From contig OMWC01000019.1 of the NCBI GenBank assembly GCA_900314655.1, positions 1-64,000 on the forward strand: a DNA stretch of 64,000 nt. Direction: 5' to 3'. How positions within the stretch are numbered: the stretch's first letter is position 1; each line of letters begins with the position of its first letter. Under the pieces are notes generated by a model. It was not told the DNA's origin. It made no database searches and was given only the letters and a program-made list of their open reading frames with translations. Made by a program: the position numbers and the translations under genes. The DNA is from an uncultured Prevotellaceae bacterium. Lineage in GTDB: Bacteria; Bacteroidota; Bacteroidia; Bacteroidales; Bacteroidaceae. This document shows, one piece after another, positions 52,909 to 61,026 of this stretch.

Positions 52909-54057
52909 TCACTTATCACGTATCACTCTATAGTATTTCGGTGTATAATCTTTCAAGGCTTCGGGATGGAAAGCTAAGATAAAGTCTTTTAAAATAAGGT
53001 CCGGCTCCATAGCCGACAGCTCGTTTACAGGTGTTTCGCTGATATCACAACACAGAATTCTATGCTCTTTCCAGGCACGGAAGTCGGCATAACGACTGTT
53101 TTCCTCTTCCATATTCTGATAAGTCTGCGGCTCCTTGCCTTTATTCTGAATAACCCAGAAATCTCCTTTATCAGCTTGGGCATAAACGGTTTCAAAATCA
53201 AGATTCACGCCACCTGTGCGTTCATCACCTTCCATGAAATAGTGAGCACCAGCATCTTTGATAATCCGGGCAATGAAACTCTCACCTCCCATCGCGTACC
53301 AGTTATCTCCATGCATCTTGCCATAAAGCACTTCTGGATGTTTGGCATCCGCTGGAATGAGGGCCTTAGCCTCCATATAATCCTTCTCTATTTCGGCAAA
53401 CAGACGATTTGCTTCTGCCGTCTTACCTGTCAACATTCCCACAAACTTAATCCATTCAGCCTGTGCCAACGGATCGGTTTCCTGATAACCCATATAAGGA
53501 ATCAACGGAATATTCACATCTTCCAGTTTGTCAAATCCGCCCCGCTTGGAAAGGGATACAAGGATAGCTGTTGGATTGGCAGCCATCACTAACTCATCAT
53601 CAAAGTTTCCCTCCTTACCAATCTTGACAATCCTACCGTCTTTAATCCTGGCCTTCAGGTCCTCATCGAAGAGATGACGCGAACTGTTTATGCCTGTTAC
53701 AAAATCCAAGGCTTCCAGTTTGATAAAACCAGCCAACTGCAAGGAAGTCATACAAATCACACCTTTCACGGGAACCTCTATACGCGTATAGCCATCCAAC
53801 GCCTCTACGCCCGTCTCTCCTTTCCTGACCAACTGGAATTTGTAGCTCCCCTCAGTCTTTCCTTCGCCTTTCTGGGGATCACTGATTTCCACCAATGCTC
53901 CCCACGGCTGGTTATCCACAATGAATCCTTCAGCATACTTAAGTCTCACTGAAGCAGTATCCTGAGGATTCTCTTCTGCTTTTACTCCCTGTTTGTTGGG
54001 TTGCTTACACCCTGTCATAACCATCAAGATCAGGAAAGCGAATAAAACTTTTTTCAT
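52909..54057 (-). CDS. ABC transporter substrate-binding lipoprotein
   Basis: The start at 54057 gives MKKVLFAFLILMVMTGCKQ, a lipoprotein signal with the lipidated cysteine in MTGC; the frame opens at 54081 but the longer form would overlap the preceding gene and lengthen the signal awkwardly. The mature part (about 365 residues) has a type III periplasmic-binding fold (VKGVICMTSLQLAGFIKLEALDFVTGI, then NPTAILVSLSKRGG, then WVIQNKG). These proteins carry iron chelates or corrinoids. The cobalamin setting and adjacency to the BtuC-type permease favour a corrinoid, but heme or another chelate is possible. Confidence 0.85.
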   Translation of the reverse strand: MKKVLFAFLILMVMTGCKQPNKQGVKAEENPQDTASVRLKYAEGFIVDNQPWGALVEISDPQKGEGKTEGSYKFQLVRKGETGVEALDGYTRIEVPVKGVICMTSLQLAGFIKLEALDFVTGINSSRHLFDEDLKARIKDGRIVKIGKEGNFDDELVMAANPTAILVSLSKRGGFDKLEDVNIPLIPYMGYQETDPLAQAEWIKFVGMLTGKTAEANRLFAEIEKDYMEAKALIPADAKHPEVLYGKMHGDNWYAMGGESFIARIIKDAGAHYFMEGDERTGGVNLDFETVYAQADKGDFWVIQNKGKEPQTYQNMEEENSRYADFRAWKEHRILCCDISETPVNELSAMEPDLILKDFILAFHPEALKDYTPKYYRVIRDK

Positions 54058-54061
54058 GTAT

Positions 54062-55843
54062 TTATAATATGATTTTTCCATTTTCTGAAATTAGTAATAT
54101 ATCCAAGGTACCGCCGGGCAAGAGACCGTCGCAATGCTTATGGCAATGGCGGATGACGACCTGGCCCAAACGATCCATCTCCTGTTCGTCATAAATTTCC
54201 CATAATTCACGAGCCATATTGAGCGTTTTCATTTTCGAAACATCCAAGCCCGCTTCTGTGACCAACTGTTGAACAAAACCTTGATTCATAGTCACTTGAT
54301 GGCTATGCGTATCGAGATATCCCTCTGCCAGTTTCACCGCCTTGCCAATCATCACGCCCATCGCTAAATGCCTGACGTCCAGCTGGGAGGCAATGCGGAT
54401 TGTCTCACCAATAAAATTACCATAGTGCACAAACGCTTGCAACGGCAACTCAGGATAAAGACGATGGAGAAAACCTTCGCTTTTAGCTCCCGAATTAATC
54501 ACTATCTCCGGCGCAGCCGTCTCTACACGTCTATCTCTTCTCACCACCTCAAGCCCCACTGCCATTTCCTTACGGATACTGCTGATTCTCGCCTCCAGGG
54601 AGAAAGGCTTTACAATTCCACTAGTCCCAATAATGGATATGCCGCCCGTCACTCCAATCCTCGGGTTGAATGTCCGTTTGCCCACCTCTTGGCCTTGCGG
54701 GACGGATATCACTACCTCAGCACCCATCCCTTCAGGCAATAAAGGCTGTAGATTTTCACGGATCATCCGTTGAGGCACTTCGTTAATAGCAGCAGCTCCA
54801 ACGGGAAGTCCCAATCCGGGCAGCGTCACCCTACCCACACCTTCACCGCCCCTGACAATCACCTCCTGGGTGGCGGAGGGCACAGTCTTCACCGCGGCTT
54901 GAATCTCCAGACCGTCCGTCACGTCAGGATCATCACCGGCATGCTTCACGACGGTAGCCCTATTCCCTTCTATGCGGACGGCCTCCACCTCTATGTCCTC
55001 TCCGTCGGGGATGCGCACGCTCACCTTCAACCGTCCTGTGAGGGCTGCTATTGATGCTGCCGTTGCACAGGTACCCGTGGTCAATCCTGTATGCAACTCA
55101 AAATAATCGGGCAGCAACTCCTGAATTTTCAGCCTCAGGCCGTGAGGTCCGTTCACCACATTCCGCCAGCTGCTGCGCGGACGCTCTACTACAAAAACGG
55201 GCGTCCCCGTCCTTCGGGCAGCTTCCACCTTCTCCGCGAAGCCTCCCGACTTCCCACTTTCTTTCGTTAGCACGGCCTGAGGTCGCAGACGGGCTATCAA
55301 GGATTCCACGCTTTCACGCCCATAATAGACCAGATGATCCTCCGGAAAGCCTTCCCTGACGGCCAAGTCGCGAGATGCATCCCTTTCAAGAATACGAAAC
55401 CAGCACTCGTTGTCATTCCAGTAGCCACGTAGCCGGCCAATAGTCTGCACGCCCGTTAAAGCCAGAAGCCTACGGATGCCCTGCTCCCTCAAGCGGGCAA
55501 TCGCTTCCTCGAAGTCTTCACACCAGCAGACGTCATCCGAATGCGGTTCATACAGCCGCTCGTAACGGATCACAGACAGATGTTCCTTCTGTGCTGCCGT
55601 ATGAATATTATGATGAAGTTCCGTAGCAAAAGGATGGGCAGCATCTACAATCAAGGAAATAGCGTTCCGCCTGCAAAAATCGCCCATTTCATCGGAGTTC
55701 ATGCCTCCTGTCACCCGTATTCCATTCACCAATTCCAAATCCTGCCCTCGCCCGAGGGTAGAATACCAGAACGGTTTGCCAGCCTCTTCGAGAACCTGCA
55801 CTGCACACCGTCCTTCCGTGGTGCCTCCGAATACTAGGATCAT
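54062..55843 (-). CDS. cbiJD: CbiJ-CbiD fusion, cobalamin ring enzymes
   Basis: This 593-residue cytoplasmic protein joins two anaerobic-pathway enzymes. Residues 1-245 are precorrin-6A reductase (CbiJ/CobK): ILVFGGTTEGR at the start, DAAHPFA, LALTGVQTIGRL and LTKESGKSGG. Residues about 250-593 are cobalt-precorrin-5B C1-methyltransferase (CbiD): HTGLTTGTCATAAS, GVTGGISIIGTSGIVKPFS and VHYGNFIGE. The two steps follow one another (C1 methylation, then ring reduction), so the fusion could channel the intermediate. The order is reductase first although it acts second. The gene begins 9 nt after the YhcH-like gene. Confidence 0.94.
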   Translation of the reverse strand: MILVFGGTTEGRCAVQVLEEAGKPFWYSTLGRGQDLELVNGIRVTGGMNSDEMGDFCRRNAISLIVDAAHPFATELHHNIHTAAQKEHLSVIRYERLYEPHSDDVCWCEDFEEAIARLREQGIRRLLALTGVQTIGRLRGYWNDNECWFRILERDASRDLAVREGFPEDHLVYYGRESVESLIARLRPQAVLTKESGKSGGFAEKVEAARRTGTPVFVVERPRSSWRNVVNGPHGLRLKIQELLPDYFELHTGLTTGTCATAASIAALTGRLKVSVRIPDGEDIEVEAVRIEGNRATVVKHAGDDPDVTDGLEIQAAVKTVPSATQEVIVRGGEGVGRVTLPGLGLPVGAAAINEVPQRMIRENLQPLLPEGMGAEVVISVPQGQEVGKRTFNPRIGVTGGISIIGTSGIVKPFSLEARISSIRKEMAVGLEVVRRDRRVETAAPEIVINSGAKSEGFLHRLYPELPLQAFVHYGNFIGETIRIASQLDVRHLAMGVMIGKAVKLAEGYLDTHSHQVTMNQGFVQQLVTEAGLDVSKMKTLNMARELWEIYDEQEMDRLGQVVIRHCHKHCDGLLPGGTLDILLISENGKIIL

Positions 55844-55852
55844 TCCTTCCGC

Positions 55853-56482
55853 CTAATCTATATAATCCACTTTTATCACAATCACGCGAAGCGTCTGATC
55901 CTCCTTCTTGGTCTTCACCTTGGCAATATGCCAGTCGGAGGGAAAGAAGATGAAGAACTCCTTCGGATTACTATCGTAGAAACGGGCCTTCTTGAGGTCA
56001 TAGTTATAGTGTATCACGTCAGGCTTATATTCGTCTTTCGGCGTGCTGCTCACATGGTCGATGATGCCGAATCCTTCCGTTCCCTTCACTGTCCATTGGA
56101 AATCAATGTGATGATAGTGGCTCTCGCTATTGCGCTTTTCCAGGGGCCCATTCTCCGAATCCTCCACACTGGCCACAAGTTTTGTACCCGGTATGGGATG
56201 CTTACCCTTAGGAATAGCCAGAACATCCGTTTCAGAAAGCCAGCGGAAAAGCGCTTTCCATTGTTCGGGATTCTTCTGGTACTGTTCATAGAAATCCACG
56301 GCATTCACACTTTTGTGCGGCTTGGCAGCCATGAATCCGTTGCGCCATTCTCCGCTTTTCATCCACTTACGTGCCTCTTTCACGAGTTTCCTGTCGTGGC
56401 AGGAACGAGTGTAATAAGTCTGGGCTGTGACAGTCGTTATGACCATCAATACCAATAATGAGATAGAAATCAGTCTTTTCAT
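55853..56482 (-). CDS. exported YhcH/YjgK/YiaL-family protein
   Basis: This 209-residue protein has a signal peptide (MKRLISISLLVLMVITTVTAQ) followed by a DUF386-type cupin: a WRNGFMAAKPHKSVNAVDFYEQY segment (split here for length as HKSVNAVDF), SHYHHIDFQWTVKGTEG and FFIFFPSDWHIAKV, with the histidines and acids expected of the metal site. Cytoplasmic relatives are linked to sialic acid and other sugar catabolism and to biofilm anomalies. Here it is exported and sits between two cobalamin fusions, an unusual place. Its link to corrinoids is unknown; it may be a passenger. Confidence 0.82.
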   Translation of the reverse strand: MKRLISISLLVLMVITTVTAQTYYTRSCHDRKLVKEARKWMKSGEWRNGFMAAKPHKSVNAVDFYEQYQKNPEQWKALFRWLSETDVLAIPKGKHPIPGTKLVASVEDSENGPLEKRNSESHYHHIDFQWTVKGTEGFGIIDHVSSTPKDEYKPDVIHYNYDLKKARFYDSNPKEFFIFFPSDWHIAKVKTKKEDQTLRVIVIKVDYID

Positions 56483-56504
56483 ATGCTATAGTATTTCAAT
56501 AAGT

Positions 56505-58277
56505 TTATTCCTTTCCTTGCCTGAAAAGGTGCGTAAACCGCTTATCATAGAGTTTTGACTTCTCTTTGCGGTTGCCGATAGCTTCACCTACCACAAGCAT
56601 CGTAGTGAGCGTCAGGTTATTGTCATGCACTATCTTCGCTAAATCTTTCAGCACTCCCCGATAGATGCGCTGATCCTTCCACGTCAGATGATAACAGGCA
56701 GCAACAGGTGTGTCTTCGGGATATTCCTGCAAAAGTTCACGCTGCACTTCGCTGACAATAGCAGCCGAAAGGAAAATGCACATCGTACTTTGAGAACGGG
56801 CCAGCAAATGCAACTTTTCCTTTTCAGGCATCGGCGTACGTCCTTCTCCGCGAGTCAGAATGATGGTCTGGCAGCGTTCGGGAATTGTAAACTGCGAACG
56901 GAGTTCAGCCGCAGCAGCGAGAAACGAACTGATGCCGGGAGTGATGTGGTAGTCCATCCCTTGACTGTCAAAGTAAGCCATCTGTTCCTGGATAGCCCCG
57001 AAGATACAAGGATCACCAGTATGCAGTCGGACAATATATTTTCCTCTGTCATAGAAATCTTTCATCAAGCTGCACTGCTCTTCCAACGACATATCCGCTG
57101 AAGAGCGCACCGTGGCCCCGGGCTTCGCACAAAGAGTCAGTTCCTTAGGCACCAAAGACCCCGCATATAAAATAAGGTCAGCTCGTTCCAGCAACTGTCT
57201 TCCACGAACGGAGATCAAGTCAGGGTCTCCTGGACCTGCACCCACTATCTCCACATGTCCTTCCCGAAGGTATTGGCGATCTATGGCAACAGCTACCGTG
57301 AAATTCTTACCTTTCTGCTTGGCCAGCAACAACTTTCCATGATTACTCCCTAATATGGCAGCAGCCTCACATACACTGGGTGTCCCCACATGACTGGCGA
57401 CCACCTCAGAAGGTGTAGGAACTTCTACTTTTGCCAATTCTTCAGCTGTAAAGAACTTAACGGGATAAGGGTCTGCCTGCAAGAGTTTCACCACAGGCTC
57501 ATCTGCCTTTACATCTATCGTGCAATACTCACGGGCAAGATTAAAAAAGCCATGCTGCTCCACCACCTCATCAATATCACTCATCACGTCCAGGGCAGGA
57601 CCAGCCTGATGCGCCAATCCGATACCATAAGTAATGACCTTCGGAATGAAATGTACGCACGGGATATCCGTATCGGGATAAACCCTTCGTGGAGAAACTA
57701 CCATAAGCGCACTGAAAGATTTCAAGGTGGAAGTCGTCACGTCTTTCACAATGGTGACATGCGGAGGCAATGTGTTTTCCAAATAATCAGTTCCTCGATC
57801 GCGAATATCCATATAGAGCGCCACAGGCTTTTTATTGACGAACTGGAAGATCACTTCATTCACCTCATCTTTTTCCTCGGCCACTACCCAGTCGAACTGT
57901 TCCTCGAAAGTGTCCAACGCCCACAGTCCCTGAATGTCACTCTGAGTCGTTATCACAGGGTTAGCCCCCAGTAAGGCAGCAACCTCCTTTGTCAGCAGAT
58001 TTGCGCCCCCCTTATGTCCACTGAGCACGGCAATCACGTTCTTACCGATACTGTCCACGCATACCACAGCAGGGTCGGTATATTTATCTCCGATGACGGG
58101 AGCGATTGTCCTCACACAGATACCTAATGCCGACACAAAAACAAAAGCATCATAGGCATGGAAAGATTCCCTTACCTCACTACGTGCCAGCAATTCCACT
58201 TCACCGGAAAGCGTCGTCAGCAATTTCCGTGCGATTTTTCTACTCTCTATAGATATGGGTACGATTGCTATCTTCAT
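56505..58277 (-). CDS. cbiGF: CbiG-CbiF fusion, cobalamin ring enzymes
   Basis: This 590-residue cytoplasmic protein combines two steps. The N-terminal part (about 1-335) is cobalt-precorrin-5A hydrolase (CbiG), with FVSALGICVRTIAPVIGDKY, VLSGHKGGANLLT and the C-terminal GSNHGKLLLAKQK region. The C-terminal part (about 340-590) is cobalt-precorrin-4 C11-methyltransferase (CbiF/CobM), with VEIVGAGPGDPDLIS, LYAGSLV, RLHTGDPCIFGA and TPGISSF. CbiF makes cobalt-precorrin-5A, which CbiG then opens, so again consecutive steps are fused. The start overlaps the stop of the CbiE-CbiT gene by 4 nt. Confidence 0.94.
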   Translation of the reverse strand: MKIAIVPISIESRKIARKLLTTLSGEVELLARSEVRESFHAYDAFVFVSALGICVRTIAPVIGDKYTDPAVVCVDSIGKNVIAVLSGHKGGANLLTKEVAALLGANPVITTQSDIQGLWALDTFEEQFDWVVAEEKDEVNEVIFQFVNKKPVALYMDIRDRGTDYLENTLPPHVTIVKDVTTSTLKSFSALMVVSPRRVYPDTDIPCVHFIPKVITYGIGLAHQAGPALDVMSDIDEVVEQHGFFNLAREYCTIDVKADEPVVKLLQADPYPVKFFTAEELAKVEVPTPSEVVASHVGTPSVCEAAAILGSNHGKLLLAKQKGKNFTVAVAIDRQYLREGHVEIVGAGPGDPDLISVRGRQLLERADLILYAGSLVPKELTLCAKPGATVRSSADMSLEEQCSLMKDFYDRGKYIVRLHTGDPCIFGAIQEQMAYFDSQGMDYHITPGISSFLAAAAELRSQFTIPERCQTIILTRGEGRTPMPEKEKLHLLARSQSTMCIFLSAAIVSEVQRELLQEYPEDTPVAACYHLTWKDQRIYRGVLKDLAKIVHDNNLTLTTMLVVGEAIGNRKEKSKLYDKRFTHLFRQGKE

Positions 58278-59497
58278 TTCTTCCTTGCTTTCAAAATTAT
58301 AATGGGATGATAATCGTTGATTGCCACACGCATCGGTTCTTCCAAGACAAGGCCCAATTCCTGTGCTGTCATTTCAAATACCTCCTGGCTATCTGTATGG
58401 ATGCGTTTATCCGTGACACTCTCTGGAGCCACACAGTTGTAAACCATTACACCACCCGGCAACAATACGTCTTCAGCCTTCTTCATTACTTCTTTCAAAC
58501 GCCCACCATGCCCCCCGATAAAGACGGCATCTGGCGGAATGCAGTTATCAACAGGAATCTCGATGAAATCGGCAATTATTGAGGTTATACCTGGAGTTTT
58601 AAACCGATGTGTATTGATGTCCATCAGCCGTTTACCCTCTTCGCGAATCTCGAAAGCAGTGACCTGGAGATGAGGAAACTGAAGTCGGGCTTCAATGGAA
58701 ATACTGCCTGTACAGAAACCGATATCCCATAGAGACCGCCGATTCTGCAATTCGAGAGCAGCTAAAGTGAGCAGCCGGACGGGCCATTTGGTAATCATCT
58801 TCTCCCGTCCATCGAGGAGCGCAAACTGGCTGTCGGGTATTCCGAAGGGTTTGTCAGTTGCCAGACTGCAACCTTCATGCATCTCCAATATCAGGCAATT
58901 GGGACGTTGAAAAGCGCTATGCGCTGCTTCTTCCAAACTGAGCGTCGTAACGCGTTCCTCCGTTTCGCTGCCAAGATGCTCGCCTATGCTCATCCGGTAG
59001 CCATCGTATCCATACTCCAGCATACGCCGGGCAATGGCAGCAGGCGTATGATCACCATCCGTAAGCACTCCTACTTTCTGTCTGCGCTCTATCAACGCGC
59101 GGTCCAGTTCATGCCAGGGGCGGCCTGTCAGCGAGACAATGGTCATATCATGATATGGCATCACCAGCCGATGAGCCAACATCTGCAAAGAATTGAAATA
59201 AGGCACTACCTGTATCTCTGCATCAGGCAGCTCGCGCCTGATGGTGTTGGCAAAGCCGAAAAACAAAGGATCGCCTGACGCAAACACCACCACGGGCCTT
59301 TCCGTTCGGGCATATTGTGCAAAGACATCACTCAGCGGAACCGTGATGTCAATCCATTCAGCGTCTTCCGGAATAAGCCCTTTCACCAATTCATGATGGC
59401 GCTTACCTCCAGAGAAGACACTGCCGGGAGGCATCTCCGGCAGCGTGATGCCTTCCCGGGCATCCGGTATTCCGATCACGACAAACCGCTTAGACAT
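58274..59497 (-). CDS. cbiET: CbiE-CbiT (CobL-type) methyltransferase/decarboxylase
   Basis: This 407-residue cytoplasmic enzyme has the CobL arrangement: CbiE (about 1-205; VVVFASGDPLFFG, GVLTDGDHTPAAI) and CbiT (about 215-405; SLWDIGFCTGSISIEA as SAM site, PDAVFIGGHGG). It methylates C5 and C15 of precorrin-6B and removes the C12 acetate carboxyl. The N-terminal SAM methyltransferase motif at the start (VVIGIPDAREG) is weaker than usual GIG forms, though the fold is intact. It overlaps its neighbours by 8 nt upstream and 4 nt downstream, so it is in the operon core. Confidence 0.94.
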   Translation of the reverse strand: MSKRFVVIGIPDAREGITLPEMPPGSVFSGGKRHHELVKGLIPEDAEWIDITVPLSDVFAQYARTERPVVVFASGDPLFFGFANTIRRELPDAEIQVVPYFNSLQMLAHRLVMPYHDMTIVSLTGRPWHELDRALIERRQKVGVLTDGDHTPAAIARRMLEYGYDGYRMSIGEHLGSETEERVTTLSLEEAAHSAFQRPNCLILEMHEGCSLATDKPFGIPDSQFALLDGREKMITKWPVRLLTLAALELQNRRSLWDIGFCTGSISIEARLQFPHLQVTAFEIREEGKRLMDINTHRFKTPGITSIIADFIEIPVDNCIPPDAVFIGGHGGRLKEVMKKAEDVLLPGGVMVYNCVAPESVTDKRIHTDSQEVFEMTAQELGLVLEEPMRVAINDYHPIIILKARKK

Positions 59498-60935
59498 CTC
59501 TCCCGGGTTTTAACTGTTCGGCATCTGGCCATGCCAGGATACTGTTCACAAGCGTTGCAGCCAGATTAGAGCCGCCCTTTCGGCCTTTCACAATGATCTT
59601 AGGCACATCACCAAAGACCTTCACCATATGTTTCGACTCACAGACGTGGACGAACCCCACGGGTGCAGCAATGATTCCCGCAGGCCTCGCCTTCCCCCGG
59701 CGCATCAGGTCGCAGAGTTCCATCAGGGCCGTGGGAGCATTGCCGAAGACATAAAGGGCTTCGGGATATTCCTCCGCTGCCACTCGGATACCCGCCTGTG
59801 TTCGGGTAAGACCTTCTTTTGCCTCGGCATGTACCATCTGCGCCACCCTTTCATCATGTAGATAGCATTTCACTTCTATGCCCAGACGCTCACAAGCCGC
59901 CTTGCGGATACCGCTGGCAGCCATAGTCACATCAGTGATGATACAAGGCTTTTCCATACTAGTCAAAGCCTGATAGATATGGGGAACGGCCTCTTCATCG
60001 GTATAGAGGATATCCTCCATCGAAAAATCGGCAGTCGTATGGATGGCATGCAAGAGCGGCCACTTGCGCCATAAAGGAATATCAGGCTTCTGAAGTTCGG
60101 AGGCAATCGTGCGGAAACTCTCCATCATGATCTCCTGGCCTTTATTGCTTTTCCCTTCGGCCAGCGACCGTTGGTTCTTAGCCGCTGTTTCCACTTCCCG
60201 ATAATACCCTCGGGGCGTTATAAACTTCTGATTCCACACATAACTCTGCGAATTGCCGATGATGACAACGGTAAACATATCTACCTGCTCAGGATCAAAA
60301 TCCTTCAGCGTGGTAACATGGATTTCCTGATCCTCCCGCCCTGCCTGACGTACATAGCCCACGGGCGTCATTTCGGAACGGCTCTTCAGAAAGAGTTCCT
60401 TCAAACGGTAAAGTTGCCAGTAGCGTCCCTGACTCTTAGGGTTATAGACGGCAGTAATGAAATCGGCCTCAGCGGCAGCCACGATGCGCCGCTCAATCAC
60501 AGTCCAAGGCGTCATCAGGTCAGAAAGAGATATCACGCAGAAGTCATGTCCCATGGGAGCCCCCAGCAGCGAAGCAGCTTTTTGGAAAGCACTGATACCC
60601 GGCAACGCAACGATCTCCACCTCACATTCTCTTTCCTTCGCCATCTCATAGATCAGCGGAGCCATGCCGTAAATCCCTGCATCTCCGCTGGAAATGACCA
60701 CCACATGCTTGCCCTGCATAGCCAGTTCAAAAGCCTGACGGGCGCGGTCGCGTTCGCGCCTCATACCCGTATCTATGCAAGGACAGTCTGCCTTCAGATA
60801 AGGTTCTATAAACTGAAAATAGTATTTATAGCCAACCACCACATCAGCCTCACGGATTGCTTCCACCACGGCGGGCGTGATGTCTTCAGGACTTCCGGGG
60901 CCAATGCCTGCTATAGTAATCTTCGGTTTTCCCAT
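59490..60935 (-). CDS. cbiHC: CbiH-CbiC fusion, cobalamin ring enzymes
   Basis: This 481-residue cytoplasmic protein fuses the ring-contracting C17-methyltransferase (CbiH/CobJ, about 1-252; ITIAGIGPGSPEDIT, VISSGDAGIYGMAPL, LPGISAFQKAA, VVIIGNSQSYV) to the precorrin-8X methylmutase (CbiC/CobH, about 275-481; HTTADFSMEDI, DVTMAASGI, VFGNAPTAL, GFVHVCESK, GRKGGSNLAA). The open frame reaches 61010, but 60935 is chosen because the family begins at GKPKITIAG and the promoter box 60954-60961 lies within the longer frame. These are not adjacent steps, unlike the other fusions of this operon. Confidence 0.94.
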   Translation of the reverse strand: MGKPKITIAGIGPGSPEDITPAVVEAIREADVVVGYKYYFQFIEPYLKADCPCIDTGMRRERDRARQAFELAMQGKHVVVISSGDAGIYGMAPLIYEMAKERECEVEIVALPGISAFQKAASLLGAPMGHDFCVISLSDLMTPWTVIERRIVAAAEADFITAVYNPKSQGRYWQLYRLKELFLKSRSEMTPVGYVRQAGREDQEIHVTTLKDFDPEQVDMFTVVIIGNSQSYVWNQKFITPRGYYREVETAAKNQRSLAEGKSNKGQEIMMESFRTIASELQKPDIPLWRKWPLLHAIHTTADFSMEDILYTDEEAVPHIYQALTSMEKPCIITDVTMAASGIRKAACERLGIEVKCYLHDERVAQMVHAEAKEGLTRTQAGIRVAAEEYPEALYVFGNAPTALMELCDLMRRGKARPAGIIAAPVGFVHVCESKHMVKVFGDVPKIIVKGRKGGSNLAATLVNSILAWPDAEQLKPGRDV

Positions 60936-60953
60936 AGGTAGAAATTGTTTCGG

Positions 60954-60961
60954 CAAAGATA
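60954..60961 (-). promoter_or_regulatory. internal promoter of the cobalamin operon
   Basis: TATCTTTG on the minus strand, 18 nt before the cbiHC start and directly after the terminator at 60964-61000. It makes cbiHC and the following genes a separate unit from cbiK and the TonB receptor. Confidence 0.55.
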
Positions 60962-60963
60962 GT

Positions 60964-61000
60964 AAAAAAGGTGCAAGCGGCCAAGGCTTGCACCTTTTTT
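60964..61000 (-). terminator. strong terminator after cbiK
   Basis: A perfect 15-bp stem (60964-60978 with 60986-61000, core GGTGCAAGC) with a 7-nt loop and T-runs on both sides. It ends the leftward cbiK transcript 26 nt after its stop; the cbiHC promoter follows at once. Confidence 0.8.
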
Positions 61001-61026
61001 TTACAATCACAAGTTACCGCCTGGTA

